Shown here one piece after another: positions 16,098-24,514 of a DNA stretch of 26,196 nucleotides. Source of the DNA: Bacteroidales bacterium (lineage in GTDB: Bacteria > Bacteroidota > Bacteroidia > Bacteroidales > Muribaculaceae); the NCBI GenBank assembly GCA_900752535.1, contig CAADVV010000097.1, positions 1 through 26,196 on the forward strand, given 5' to 3'. Positions within the stretch are counted from its first letter, which is position 1. Each line of letters starts with the position of its first letter. The position numbers and the translations under genes are program-made. A model generated the notes under the pieces. It was not told the origin of the DNA. It was given only the letters and a program-made list of their open reading frames with translations, and ran no database searches.

Positions 16098-18272
16098 TCA
16101 GTAAACGAGTTTCAGGTCGTCAATCCACATGGTCGAGCCATCGCCGCCCGCGAAGTAGTCACCGCCTTTCGAGGCCGAAGCGACGATAATGATGTTGGCC
16201 ACGGTGCCGTCTTTGATTTTCTCGATGGGGATGTTGAATTCCACCATGCCGTCACCACCTGTGGCAGTGTCGAAGATGATTTCACCATAGGCCAGCACGT
16301 TGGCATCGTTTTTCGAGAACAATTCTTTGGTTTTCGTCTTGACGATGCATGGGTAGTTCTTGCCTTCGGCCGATTTTGTGGTATTGTCGACGAGAGCCAC
16401 ATATATGATGCCTTTGTCCATCTCGCCCTTGACATATTCGGCCGGAGCGTCGTTGTCTCTGTGGGTGATGGCTTTGGGTTCATATCTTACATAGCCCTTC
16501 AGAGCTTTGGGAGTCACGGTCCAGGGACGTCCCCAGCCGAGGACACCGTTGGTGCCGTCGGTTTTGAGATATTCGCCGGCGAACAGGTTACCGGCGGCAA
16601 ATTTACCGATGGCTCCGATTCCGACAAACTGGCTGGCCAGTTTGATTGAGTAGTTGCCTGAGTGCTTATATGTGGCGTCACTTGTTGTGACATCTTTACC
16701 CATCGTCTTGGAACCATGGTTTCCGCTATCCCAGAACATGTCATTGCCGAAGGGGCCAATCAGCGCCGGTGCAGAGCCTTGCCAGCTCTCGAAGCTTGCG
16801 TTGGGGAGCTGAGGATAGGCCATAGTGGTGAATGCCATCACTGTGGTCTCGAAGTCGTCGGCTACGGCTTTATACTCATAGGTTGTTCCGTCGGTGAGAC
16901 CGGTGAGGGTGGCTGTCATCATGTTGCCTGACACAGTGCCTTCAACATATGTCCATGCTGCCGAGCCCTGGGCGCGATAGCGGAATCCGTGCTCGCCAGT
17001 GGCGCGCGATGCTGCGCTCCACGGTTTGACGATTGATGCGCGCAGGGTGGCTGAGGTGTAGCTGATGGCGCTCTGCTCAACCGGCAGACTCTGTACGGGA
17101 GCGTCGGTGACATTGAATGTCAGAGTGGCTGCGGCGGTCTTGGCTCCACCGTCATAGGCGTCAGTGGCTGTGAACTTGAAGGTGTGGACGCCGTTTTTCA
17201 GTGTCGAGGTGAACGATTCCTCGAAGTTGATTCGTATGTTGGTCAGACGGCCGTCTGACGAGACTGTCTTGACAATCCTGATGCCCGCGGCGTTGAGTTG
17301 ATCGAGATAGGTCTTCGAGACCGATTCGTTGACCAGACCGACGTCGTTGTGGCCGATGATGGCGTTGAGCTCGTCGCTCTCGATGACCACGTCGGTCAGA
17401 GCGTCGGCGGCCGAGATATAGACGCTGCGGCGCCCGAGAGCGCCCTCCTCGCCGGTCACGGGCTGGGCGATGTCAAAGTTGATGCCTTTGATTTCGGGAG
17501 CCAGAGTGATGACGATTTCGTTGTCAACCTCGATTTCGGTCGGGTCGACCACGATGTCAAACACCGCTCCGCCGATGGCATCGGGGTTCTTCGGGTCATA
17601 TTTGACGCGGAGACAATATTCGGTTGTCGGCTGGGCGTCCTCGATGGTCTCGGTCTGTTTGTAAGGCTTGCCGTCGAGCCCGGTGCCGGTCAGCTCGATG
17701 GTCAGCGTCTTCGACTTGGTGGGTAGCATGAAATAGCCCTTGCGGTCGTCGCGGCCCTCGAAAGTCAGGTCGCCGGTCAGTGAGCTGACCTTCAGGCTGT
17801 AGTCTTTCAGGACTTCGTCGACATTCTCGTCATAGCTGACGCTCACGAGAGTGTTGACAATCTTGCAGACAACGTTGACCTGTGTGGTGGCGTTGCGGCT
17901 GATTTCAAACGGCTCGTAGCCTTTGAAGTATTTTGACTCGCCCCAGCTGGCGGGCACCGAGTCACCGGCCCATGCCTCGGCGGCATAGTTGCCTGTCTGC
18001 ATGGCCACGGGACCTGAGGGAATCTCGTCGATGCCCTCGTATGGACGCACCGGCCCGTTGCCGAGTTTGGTGAGCCAGAGTTTCAGTGTCGGCCCGTAGG
18101 TCTCTCTCAGGCCGTCGGCATCGGCGCGCGAGACAACCTTGACGTCGCCGCTGAGCGATGCTGCCAGAGATATTTTGCCCTCGCCGTCGGCGAATACCTC
18201 GTCGTCAGTCGAGCATCCCGTCATCAACGATGCGGTCAATAGCGGGAGGAAGATATATGCAATTTTTTTCAT
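16098..18272 (-). CDS. Surface lipoprotein with DUF4493-like N-terminus, FN3-like domain and PCMD-like C-terminus
   Basis: A 724-residue lipoprotein, the third and last gene of the paralogous lipoprotein operon. The signal peptide ends in the lipobox LMTG-C20. The acidic residues directly after the cysteine (CSTDDE) resemble the export signal that sends Bacteroidetes lipoproteins to the cell surface. Modules, approximate: DUF4493-like (30-235, with YFKGYEPFEI and VVCKIVNTLVSVSYDENV); an Ig/cadherin-like domain (240-395, GVHTFKFTATDAYDG); a fibronectin-III-like domain (395-480, GLTDGTTYEYKAVADD); and a PCMD-like beta-sandwich (PF13201, 485-724, PNASFESWQG to GSTMWIDDLKLVY). The PCMD family is named for a putative role in carbohydrate metabolism, and glycan binding is a guess. 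It starts 18 bp after the 440-aa paralog and ends before a strong terminator. Confidence 0.8.
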   Translation of the reverse strand: MKKIAYIFLPLLTASLMTGCSTDDEVFADGEGKISLAASLSGDVKVVSRADADGLRETYGPTLKLWLTKLGNGPVRPYEGIDEIPSGPVAMQTGNYAAEAWAGDSVPASWGESKYFKGYEPFEISRNATTQVNVVCKIVNTLVSVSYDENVDEVLKDYSLKVSSLTGDLTFEGRDDRKGYFMLPTKSKTLTIELTGTGLDGKPYKQTETIEDAQPTTEYCLRVKYDPKNPDAIGGAVFDIVVDPTEIEVDNEIVITLAPEIKGINFDIAQPVTGEEGALGRRSVYISAADALTDVVIESDELNAIIGHNDVGLVNESVSKTYLDQLNAAGIRIVKTVSSDGRLTNIRINFEESFTSTLKNGVHTFKFTATDAYDGGAKTAAATLTFNVTDAPVQSLPVEQSAISYTSATLRASIVKPWSAASRATGEHGFRYRAQGSAAWTYVEGTVSGNMMTATLTGLTDGTTYEYKAVADDFETTVMAFTTMAYPQLPNASFESWQGSAPALIGPFGNDMFWDSGNHGSKTMGKDVTTSDATYKHSGNYSIKLASQFVGIGAIGKFAAGNLFAGEYLKTDGTNGVLGWGRPWTVTPKALKGYVRYEPKAITHRDNDAPAEYVKGEMDKGIIYVALVDNTTKSAEGKNYPCIVKTKTKELFSKNDANVLAYGEIIFDTATGGDGMVEFNIPIEKIKDGTVANIIIVASASKGGDYFAGGDGSTMWIDDLKLVY

Positions 18273-18290
18273 CGTTAGTTAGCGGGATTA

Positions 18291-19613
18291 TTATTGTCCT
18301 ATGAAAATGAGTGTGCGGGTCTCGGTGTGGCTGTAGCTGTCGGTCACCGAGATTTCAAACGAGTGGTTGCCGGGGTAAGCGTTGAGCAGCGGTAAAAATG
18401 AAGTTATCTCGAATTTAATCGTTGTCTTTCCCTTGACGCCGTCGTTGACGGGAAATTCAAAACCGGTGAAGATGTCAAGCTGGTTGTCGGGAACGTTGGC
18501 GAGGTCAAATTCAAGAGGCATGTTTACGCCCTCGAGTGCTTCCTTGAATTCGTCACCGCCGGGGATAATCTTGACTTTCAGATTCTGAATGGTGTTTGAT
18601 GGACACTCGGTGTCTGAGTTCACGCTGATATTAACGATGCCGTCGGCTCCGGCTGTAGGCTGGGGCTCTCCGAACTTCATGGTTGATTTGATGGAGACAT
18701 ATTCGGTTCCGGGTACGGGAGGATCGGGCTGGTCGGGATTCTTGATGTCTTCGTCGCTTCCCGGACGTTTGTTGTCGCCTGATTCTTCGTCGGTGTCGAT
18801 GTTGCCGTTGACGTCAACATTGGTCACTGAGGAGACAAGATAGAGACCTTCGCCCACTTTCTGGCCCTGGCCTTCGCCGCCGAGGTCGATGTAGCCCATC
18901 TCGTCGGGTACTTCTGAGTCGATGTCCTTGACGTCAAAGGTGATGATACGGTGCTGACCGGCAGCGATGTCGGTGAATGCGCGGCGGAGATTTACGTTGG
19001 TGCCGTTGACTGTGCCGCGAAATTCGGCGACTAGTGTCGTCGAGCCTTCAAGAGCCTTGAAGTATCCCGAACGGCTTTCGCTCTTGGCATATTCGAGCGA
19101 TGTGTTTGTCTCGGAGCATGTGATTGTGACAACGCAGTTGTCTTCCATCATGCGATGGAGTTTCTCGCTGTAGCGCACTGATACGCGCACGTTTGAGAAA
19201 CGGCAGACAACGGTGCCGATTGATGTTATTTCATTCTCCTTGATGTCAAACTGTTTTGTGCCGGTGTAGTAGGGTTTCTCCCATTCGGCGTTCTGCACTT
19301 CGTGGCTGCGGACGCTGACGGTGTAGTTCTGTCCGACGGGGAGTACGATGACTTCCTGGCGGTCGGCCATGGTGCTTTCATATCTGACTGTTCCCTCGTT
19401 GTCAGTGATGGTGACGAGATATGCCGAGGTGTCGATGTCGCCATCGGCGCGTGAGAGTTCTGTCTCGTCGGTTGAGACGGTGACACCGAGGTCCTCGAGG
19501 CTCAGGTGTCCCACCGCGTCCCCATTGACGGGATAGTCGGGGTCGTCAGAGCATCCGGTCATCGAGACCGTGAGGACTGCGGCTGCTAAAAGTGAAAATA
19601 TTTTGGTTTTCAT
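18291..19613 (-). CDS. Surface lipoprotein with DUF4493-like N-terminus, short paralog without PCMD domain
   Basis: A 440-residue lipoprotein, the middle gene of the operon. The signal peptide is MKTKIFSLLAAAVLTVSMTG, with lipobox Cys21 followed by SDDPDYP, an acidic surface-export-like stretch. The N-terminal domain (about 30-235) aligns by eye with both neighbours: YYTGTKQFDI, VVCRFSNVRVSVRYSEKL, GYFKALEGSTTLVAEF and HRIITFDVKD. A flexible acidic, proline-rich linker (about 270-300, SDEDIKNPDQPDPPVPG) leads to one Ig/cadherin-like domain ending the protein (GNHSFEISVTDSYSHTETR). It has neither the FN3-like nor the PCMD-like modules of the flanking genes. No frameshift or broken remnant is seen after its stop, so the short form seems original. 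It is 27 bp after the first gene and 18 bp before the third. The function is unknown. Confidence 0.8.
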   Translation of the reverse strand: MKTKIFSLLAAAVLTVSMTGCSDDPDYPVNGDAVGHLSLEDLGVTVSTDETELSRADGDIDTSAYLVTITDNEGTVRYESTMADRQEVIVLPVGQNYTVSVRSHEVQNAEWEKPYYTGTKQFDIKENEITSIGTVVCRFSNVRVSVRYSEKLHRMMEDNCVVTITCSETNTSLEYAKSESRSGYFKALEGSTTLVAEFRGTVNGTNVNLRRAFTDIAAGQHRIITFDVKDIDSEVPDEMGYIDLGGEGQGQKVGEGLYLVSSVTNVDVNGNIDTDEESGDNKRPGSDEDIKNPDQPDPPVPGTEYVSIKSTMKFGEPQPTAGADGIVNISVNSDTECPSNTIQNLKVKIIPGGDEFKEALEGVNMPLEFDLANVPDNQLDIFTGFEFPVNDGVKGKTTIKFEITSFLPLLNAYPGNHSFEISVTDSYSHTETRTLIFIGQ

Positions 19614-19640
19614 TTGAATGATAGTCTAAAGGAGGACAGA

Positions 19641-22220
19641 TTAATATGTGAATGAGAGATTGTCGACGGTCAGCACTGCGCCGAGTTTATAACCTTCGTA
19701 GCGGCTGTTGTGGTCGACGAGCTTGATTGACGCGGTCTCCTCCGCCTGGTTATATGAGGCGTGGTTTGACGATGTCAGCATGACGCGGACGTGTGTGGCT
19801 TTGGGTGCGTTGGCCACATAGGTCACGGGAACGGTGAAGGCTGTGTAGCCGGCAGCGGGGTTGAGGGTGATTTCGCCCGAACCGATGACTGTCGAACCGT
19901 TCATGACTTTGACGATGGCTTTGCCGGTCTCCGAGCCGTCGGCCGAGCAGCGGCTGTAGGTGTAGTAACCGGTCAGTGCCGAGGGGCGCGAGGTGAAGGC
20001 TACGCCTTCGTTATATGTCTCCGAGCCGTTGCTGTAGCTGTAAGAGCCGAGGAAGAGCTTGCCTGCCGATGCGTTGGCTACGGTCGGAACAGTGTGATTG
20101 TAATATTCGTCAGAACCGGCAAATTCTTTTTTCCAGACGTCGGGAACAGAACCGTTGGCATCCCAGCCCACATTGCGGATAACCATGGCGTTTGAGCCTG
20201 AATTGGCCGTGAAGCCCTGACATGAGGCCGGTGTCTCGGTGCCGCCGCCAGTACCTATAAATCTGATGTTGGGGACGGTTGAGGTCCAGCTCAGTGTAGA
20301 GTTGAAAGATGAGGGGACAACGAACCATGAGTTCTGAGGATTGGCGTCTGAAGACGCGGTCTTGGCGTTGACTGTGGCCCATCCCTCGGGTTCCCGGATT
20401 GAGTAGGTCTGGTGTGTCTGGTAGTTGATGCCGGCCGAAATGCTCCACTGGCCGCCCTGATTCATGTTGTTGGCGCTGAGGGCGTCTCTGAGGGTTTCGA
20501 AGTCTCCGTTGGGGATAGCGGCCTCAGCCTCTGTCTGAATGTTGGCTGTCGAGTTTTTCTCTGTGAGGGTGGCTGTTACCGAGAGAGCCTTGTTTGAAGG
20601 GAGGCCGGTCAGTCTGACCTTGTTGTCTGCCACTTTCTCGGCGTGGATGCCGGTGAGGGCTGTCGCACCGTCGTGGACGGTGAATTTCAGCATCGGAATC
20701 AGGCTTGACGCGTCGGTCTCGTCAGAACTGACGGTCAGTGTGGCTGATTTGGCATAAATGTCGTTGGCTGCGGCTGAAATTGCGAAGGCGGGTTCGCCGC
20801 GCTGAATGGTGTATTCAATCGTGTTGAGCGACGGAACTTTGGCGCGGAGTTTCAGGTCGTTGCTGCTGGCTCCGACTTTGAGTGCGACGTTCCACTTGTT
20901 GTCGCCGGCTTTGGTCGCCGAGTTTACGACGGCATCGGCCCATGTGTCGCGGTCGGTGTAATATGTGAATTTGACGTCGTTGATGTCCTTGCCGTTGTAG
21001 TCGATGTTGAGGGTCACGTCTGTGGCGCCGTAGAGAAGCACACTGTGGCCGGTAATCGTGAATGTCAGCGGCGAGACGTTGACTTTGAGCTGTCCCGAAG
21101 GGTTGGAGACTTTGCCATAGACATCCTCGACCTCAACACGGAAAGCGTGTGTGCCGCCGGGCAGGGCGGGGATGACGCCCGAGAAGTCAATCTGCGCCAT
21201 GATGGGCTCTTTGTCTTTCCAGAGACCGAGCACTTTCAGACCCATCTGCTTCAGCGAGGCCTGAGTGGCGGCGTCGGCTTTGACGAGGTCGATTTCGGAG
21301 GGCCAGCCGCGGTTGATGAGAGCCGGTGACTCGGTGACGAGGCGGGCGGCGGAGATGCCTCCGCGGGCCACGATATTCATCACGGCCTCGTGTGTGTCGC
21401 CCTCGATGATGTCATCAGCGGCTTCGGCGGGAGTGACGGTGGGAGCCGGCATGTTGAGCAGCTCGTCGCTGAGGGTGATTTCTTTGTCGGCTTTCAGCGT
21501 CGGGTCGTCGAAGCTGACAGAGAGCACTGCGTCGCCGATTTCACCGCCGTTGACGTCGACGGTCACCGTATAGCGGTGCTGGGCGGCAGCCTCAAACTCG
21601 GCGGCTTTGATTGTGGCCGTCTTGTCCTGGGGCGTGGTGAATGTTATATATAAAGATGTGTTGCCCGGATTGACAAACAGCTCGTCGGTGGCGTCGACCG
21701 GATAGTCGAGACCGTCGGTCGAGCCTTCGGTGCGCACCGATGCCGAGTAAGAGGTCATGTAGTGTGTGAAAGCTTCGGTGTATTTCACAATGACACAGCT
21801 GTTGGCCAGTGAGGCGGTCACAGCGGCCTCAGTGGTGACATCCGGAGCGACGGTCACCTGGGTCGAGCCGGCGAAGTAAGCCTTGTCGAAGCCTTCCTCG
21901 CCTTTGGCGCCGCTGAAAGCCTCGAGAGTGTAGACGCCGCTCTTGACGCGTGCGCCGGCAAACTCGTCGTAATTCCATTCCTGGGCTTCACCGTCTGACG
22001 ATGTGAGCCTTACTTTGAAGTCTGCGGAAGTAATCGCCCCGGCTATCTCGTCGAGCGACGAGCGCGAAGGCGTGGCCGCGATAATCTCTCCGTTGACGTC
22101 GAGGCTCAGTGCTACCGAGCCGGTTCCGTCGCTGGGCGAGTCATATCTGCCGTCACTGCACGATGCCACAGAAAGCACCGCCAGCGAGACAAACAGGCCG
22201 TTCCATACTGAATGCTTCAT
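19641..22220 (-). CDS. Surface lipoprotein with DUF4493-like N-terminus, beta-sandwich repeats and PCMD-like C-terminus
   Basis: An 859-residue lipoprotein and first gene of the operon. The signal peptide ends VASC, with the lipid-anchored Cys21 followed by SDGRYDS. The N-terminal module (about 35-230) is DUF4493-like (AYFAGSTQVTV, SLANSCVIVKYTEAF, HRYTVTVDVNG) and is clearly related to the two downstream products. Next come an Ig/cadherin-like domain (about 240-390, GGTHAFRVEVEDVYGK) and two further beta-rich repeats (about 390-575). The C-terminal region (about 580-859, IPNGDFETLRD to GAVLTVDNLSFTY) is PCMD-like. It opens with the usual NGDFE and tryptophan-rich segment, and ends with the same VDNL/IDDL plus Tyr pattern as the third gene. 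It is probably surface exposed; ligand and role are unknown. Transcription starts from the promoter at 22292-22322. Confidence 0.8.
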   Translation of the reverse strand: MKHSVWNGLFVSLAVLSVASCSDGRYDSPSDGTGSVALSLDVNGEIIAATPSRSSLDEIAGAITSADFKVRLTSSDGEAQEWNYDEFAGARVKSGVYTLEAFSGAKGEEGFDKAYFAGSTQVTVAPDVTTEAAVTASLANSCVIVKYTEAFTHYMTSYSASVRTEGSTDGLDYPVDATDELFVNPGNTSLYITFTTPQDKTATIKAAEFEAAAQHRYTVTVDVNGGEIGDAVLSVSFDDPTLKADKEITLSDELLNMPAPTVTPAEAADDIIEGDTHEAVMNIVARGGISAARLVTESPALINRGWPSEIDLVKADAATQASLKQMGLKVLGLWKDKEPIMAQIDFSGVIPALPGGTHAFRVEVEDVYGKVSNPSGQLKVNVSPLTFTITGHSVLLYGATDVTLNIDYNGKDINDVKFTYYTDRDTWADAVVNSATKAGDNKWNVALKVGASSNDLKLRAKVPSLNTIEYTIQRGEPAFAISAAANDIYAKSATLTVSSDETDASSLIPMLKFTVHDGATALTGIHAEKVADNKVRLTGLPSNKALSVTATLTEKNSTANIQTEAEAAIPNGDFETLRDALSANNMNQGGQWSISAGINYQTHQTYSIREPEGWATVNAKTASSDANPQNSWFVVPSSFNSTLSWTSTVPNIRFIGTGGGTETPASCQGFTANSGSNAMVIRNVGWDANGSVPDVWKKEFAGSDEYYNHTVPTVANASAGKLFLGSYSYSNGSETYNEGVAFTSRPSALTGYYTYSRCSADGSETGKAIVKVMNGSTVIGSGEITLNPAAGYTAFTVPVTYVANAPKATHVRVMLTSSNHASYNQAEETASIKLVDHNSRYEGYKLGAVLTVDNLSFTY

Positions 22221-22291
22221 AGAGATAAGTTAGATGTTTATGGTTGAAATGTTGTAGTTTCTATTATCGGAAATTTAAACAAAATTTGTGG

Positions 22292-22322
22292 CAAATTTAC
22301 TAAAAAAATAATCATAGCCAAA
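22292..22322 (-). promoter_or_regulatory. Predicted promoter of the three-lipoprotein operon
   Basis: On the minus strand TTTG (22322-22319), a 19-bp spacer, then TAAATTTG (22299-22292): a full match to the Bacteroidetes consensus. The leader to the ATG at 22220 would be about 65 nt and AT-rich. No comparable internal promoter is visible in the 27-bp and 18-bp gaps between the three genes. Confidence 0.7.
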
Positions 22323-22353
22323 GTGCAGGTCTGTTTATCACCAAATAGTGACG

Positions 22354-22381
22354 TAAATCGGCATAAAAAACTATAAATCGG
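22354..22381. repeat. Octamer TAAATCGG repeated 20 bp apart in the divergent intergenic region
   Basis: TAAATCGG occurs at 22354-22361 and 22374-22381, exactly 20 bp apart (about two helical turns). A related CAAATCAG follows at 22383-22390. The copies lie between the lipoprotein promoter and the uvrB promoter. They could be a binding site, but an 8-bp repeat can arise by chance. Confidence 0.35.
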
Positions 22382-22424
22382 GCAAATCAGACCAAGGAAG
22401 CGAGGTTATGACGCCGTTTTTTCG

Positions 22425-22432
22425 TATCTTTG
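22425..22432 (+). promoter_or_regulatory. Promoter -7 element of uvrB, leading to a nearly leaderless mRNA
   Basis: TATCTTTG at 22425-22432 is a perfect TAnnTTTG box. Its last base is only 6 nt before the uvrB ATG (22439). With the usual start site a few bases past the box, the transcript would begin at or within about 3 nt of the start codon. The -33 region (around 22401) has no clear TTTG. Confidence 0.55.
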
Positions 22433-22438
22433 CAAGTT

Positions 22439-24514
22439 ATGAAATTCAAGCTTCAGTCTGACTATAAGCCCACAGGCGATCAGCCGCAGGCCATTGACGC
22501 CCTCGCTGAAGGCATCATGGAAGGCACCGCGGCCCAGACGCTCCTCGGCGTCACCGGCTCGGGCAAAACCTTCACAATGGCCAACGTGATTGAGCGTGTG
22601 CAGCGTCCGACGCTGATACTCAGTCACAACAAGACTCTCGCCGCCCAGCTCTACAGCGAGTTCAAGAGCTTCTTCCCCGACAATTCGGTGCAGTATTTCG
22701 TGTCCTACTATGATTACTATCAGCCAGAGGCATACATACCGTTGGTTGACAAGTATATCGAGAAAGACCTGATGATAAACGATGAGATTGACAAGCTGAG
22801 GCTCGCCACGACGTCTGCCCTGTTGTCGGGACGCCGCGATGTGATTGTGGTCTCCTCGGTGTCGTGTATCTATGGTATGGGCAATCCAGAGGACTTCAAC
22901 GCCAATGTGATACATATCCGAACGGGGCAGAAGATTGTTCGCAACGCCTTTCTGCGCTCGCTGGTCAACTCGCTCTATAGCCGCAACGAGATAAATCCTT
23001 CGCGCGGCACATTCCGTGTGCGCGGCGACACGGTCGATATCCAGCTCGCCTATGAGGAAATCACGCTGCGCGTGGTCTTCTGGGGCGACGAGATTGAGTC
23101 GATTACAACCGTGACCCGTGAAGACGGCGTCACACTTGGTCATTTTGACGAATTCAAAATCTATCCCGCAAACATATTTGTCACGTCGGCCGAGCGTGCC
23201 GGTTCGGCCCTGGCTCAGATTGAACTTGACCTGGGCGAGCAGGCCGACAACTTCCGCCGTGAGGGCAAGGAGCTTGAGGCCAAGCGCCTGCTTGAGCGTG
23301 TCAGCTATGACGTTGAGATGATACGCGAGGTGGGTCACTGTTCAGGCATCGAGAATTATTCGCGCTATTTCGACGGCCGTCAGCCCGGCATGCGCCCCTT
23401 CTGTCTGCTCGACTACTTCCCCAAAGATTTCCTGACCATCATTGACGAGAGCCATGTGACCGTCCCCCAGATACGCGCCATGTATGGCGGTGACCTGTCG
23501 CGCAAGATGAATCTTGTGGAATATGGCTTCAGGCTTCAGGCCGCTCTCGACAACCGTCCGCTCAAATTCGAGGAGTTCGAGCGTCTGACGGGCCAGATGG
23601 TTTATGTCAGCGCCACCCCGTCCGACTATGAGCTCGAGAAGAGCGAGGGGGTCGTCGTTGAGCAGATTATACGTCCTACCGGACTGCTCGACCCGATCAT
23701 CGAGGTGCGTCCGTCGCTCAACCAGATAGACGATCTGATGGAGGAGATACGCATCCGCATCGAGCGCAACGAGCGCGTGATGGTCACCACGCTGACCAAG
23801 CGTATGGCTGAGGAGCTTAACGACTATCTCAACAAGCTGCGCATAAACGCGGCCTATATCCACAGCGACGTCAAGGCCCTTGACCGCATGAAGATACTCG
23901 ACGACCTGCGCGCCGGCGTTTACGACGTGCTGATTGGCGTCAATCTGCTGCGCGAGGGACTCGACCTGCCCGAAGTGTCGCTCATGGCCATCCTCGACGC
24001 CGACAAGGAGGGATTCCTGCGGTCGCACCGCTCGCTCACCCAGACTGTGGGCCGCACGGCGCGTAACCTCAACGGTACGGTAATCATGTATGCCGATAAA
24101 ATCACCGACTCAATGGCCCAGACCATCGCTGAGACCGAGCGGCGCCGCTCCATACAGCTGGCCTACAACGAGGAACACCATATCACACCCACGGCCATCA
24201 TCAAGGCCCGCAACGCCATCATCGGTCTCGAAGACGAGGACGACGTGACAGCTCGCAAAGGTGCACACACGCAGCGCCAGCCGTTGCCCTATCAGCAGGA
24301 GTACACTCCGGCATCGAGCATCGCCGCAGATCCTGTGGTGGGATATATGAACACCGCCGAGCTTGAGAAAGCGATTGCCCGCATCCGCGAGGAGATGGTC
24401 GAGGCCGCCCGCAAGATGGAATTTATCGAGGCCGCCCGTCTGCGCGACGAGATGCTCAAGATGGAGGATATGCTCGCGAACAAACATAAAGAAGAGGAGG
24501 GCAAAGCGAAATGA
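22439..24514 (+). CDS. uvrB: Excinuclease ABC subunit B
   Basis: DNA-damage-verifying helicase-like subunit of the UvrABC nucleotide excision repair complex. The 691 residues carry: Walker A GVTGSGKT (37-44); the damage-probing beta-hairpin region with SYYDYYQPEAYIP (89-101); an UvrA-interaction domain; the Walker B box IIDESHVT (334-341); helicase motifs MVYVSATPSDYELE (387-400), VNLLREGLDLPE (501-512) and QTVGRTARN (535-543); and a C-terminal UVR domain (about 640-675, MEFIEAARLRDEM) that contacts UvrC. The ATG at 22439 (MKFKLQSDYKPTGDQPQAI) is the standard start. A TTG at 22430 lies inside the promoter box and is rejected. The stop overlaps the next gene as ATGA. Confidence 0.98.
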   Translation: MKFKLQSDYKPTGDQPQAIDALAEGIMEGTAAQTLLGVTGSGKTFTMANVIERVQRPTLILSHNKTLAAQLYSEFKSFFPDNSVQYFVSYYDYYQPEAYIPLVDKYIEKDLMINDEIDKLRLATTSALLSGRRDVIVVSSVSCIYGMGNPEDFNANVIHIRTGQKIVRNAFLRSLVNSLYSRNEINPSRGTFRVRGDTVDIQLAYEEITLRVVFWGDEIESITTVTREDGVTLGHFDEFKIYPANIFVTSAERAGSALAQIELDLGEQADNFRREGKELEAKRLLERVSYDVEMIREVGHCSGIENYSRYFDGRQPGMRPFCLLDYFPKDFLTIIDESHVTVPQIRAMYGGDLSRKMNLVEYGFRLQAALDNRPLKFEEFERLTGQMVYVSATPSDYELEKSEGVVVEQIIRPTGLLDPIIEVRPSLNQIDDLMEEIRIRIERNERVMVTTLTKRMAEELNDYLNKLRINAAYIHSDVKALDRMKILDDLRAGVYDVLIGVNLLREGLDLPEVSLMAILDADKEGFLRSHRSLTQTVGRTARNLNGTVIMYADKITDSMAQTIAETERRRSIQLAYNEEHHITPTAIIKARNAIIGLEDEDDVTARKGAHTQRQPLPYQQEYTPASSIAADPVVGYMNTAELEKAIARIREEMVEAARKMEFIEAARLRDEMLKMEDMLANKHKEEEGKAK

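Noticed and set aside
11607..22220. A polysaccharide utilisation locus
   Set aside because: No SusC/SusD pair, glycoside hydrolase, sulfatase or hybrid sensor gene is present among these four genes. PCMD-like domains alone are not enough.
22430..22438. TTG at 22430 as an upstream start of uvrB
   Set aside because: It lies inside the TATCTTTG promoter box, adds only three residues, and MKFKLQSDYKPTG is the standard N-terminus.
22406..23338. 310-codon minus-strand open frame opposite uvrB (and a second one at 23342-24028)
   Set aside because: Both are antisense to uvrB, whose motifs are intact, and lack family features. Long shadow frames are expected in GC-rich coding DNA.
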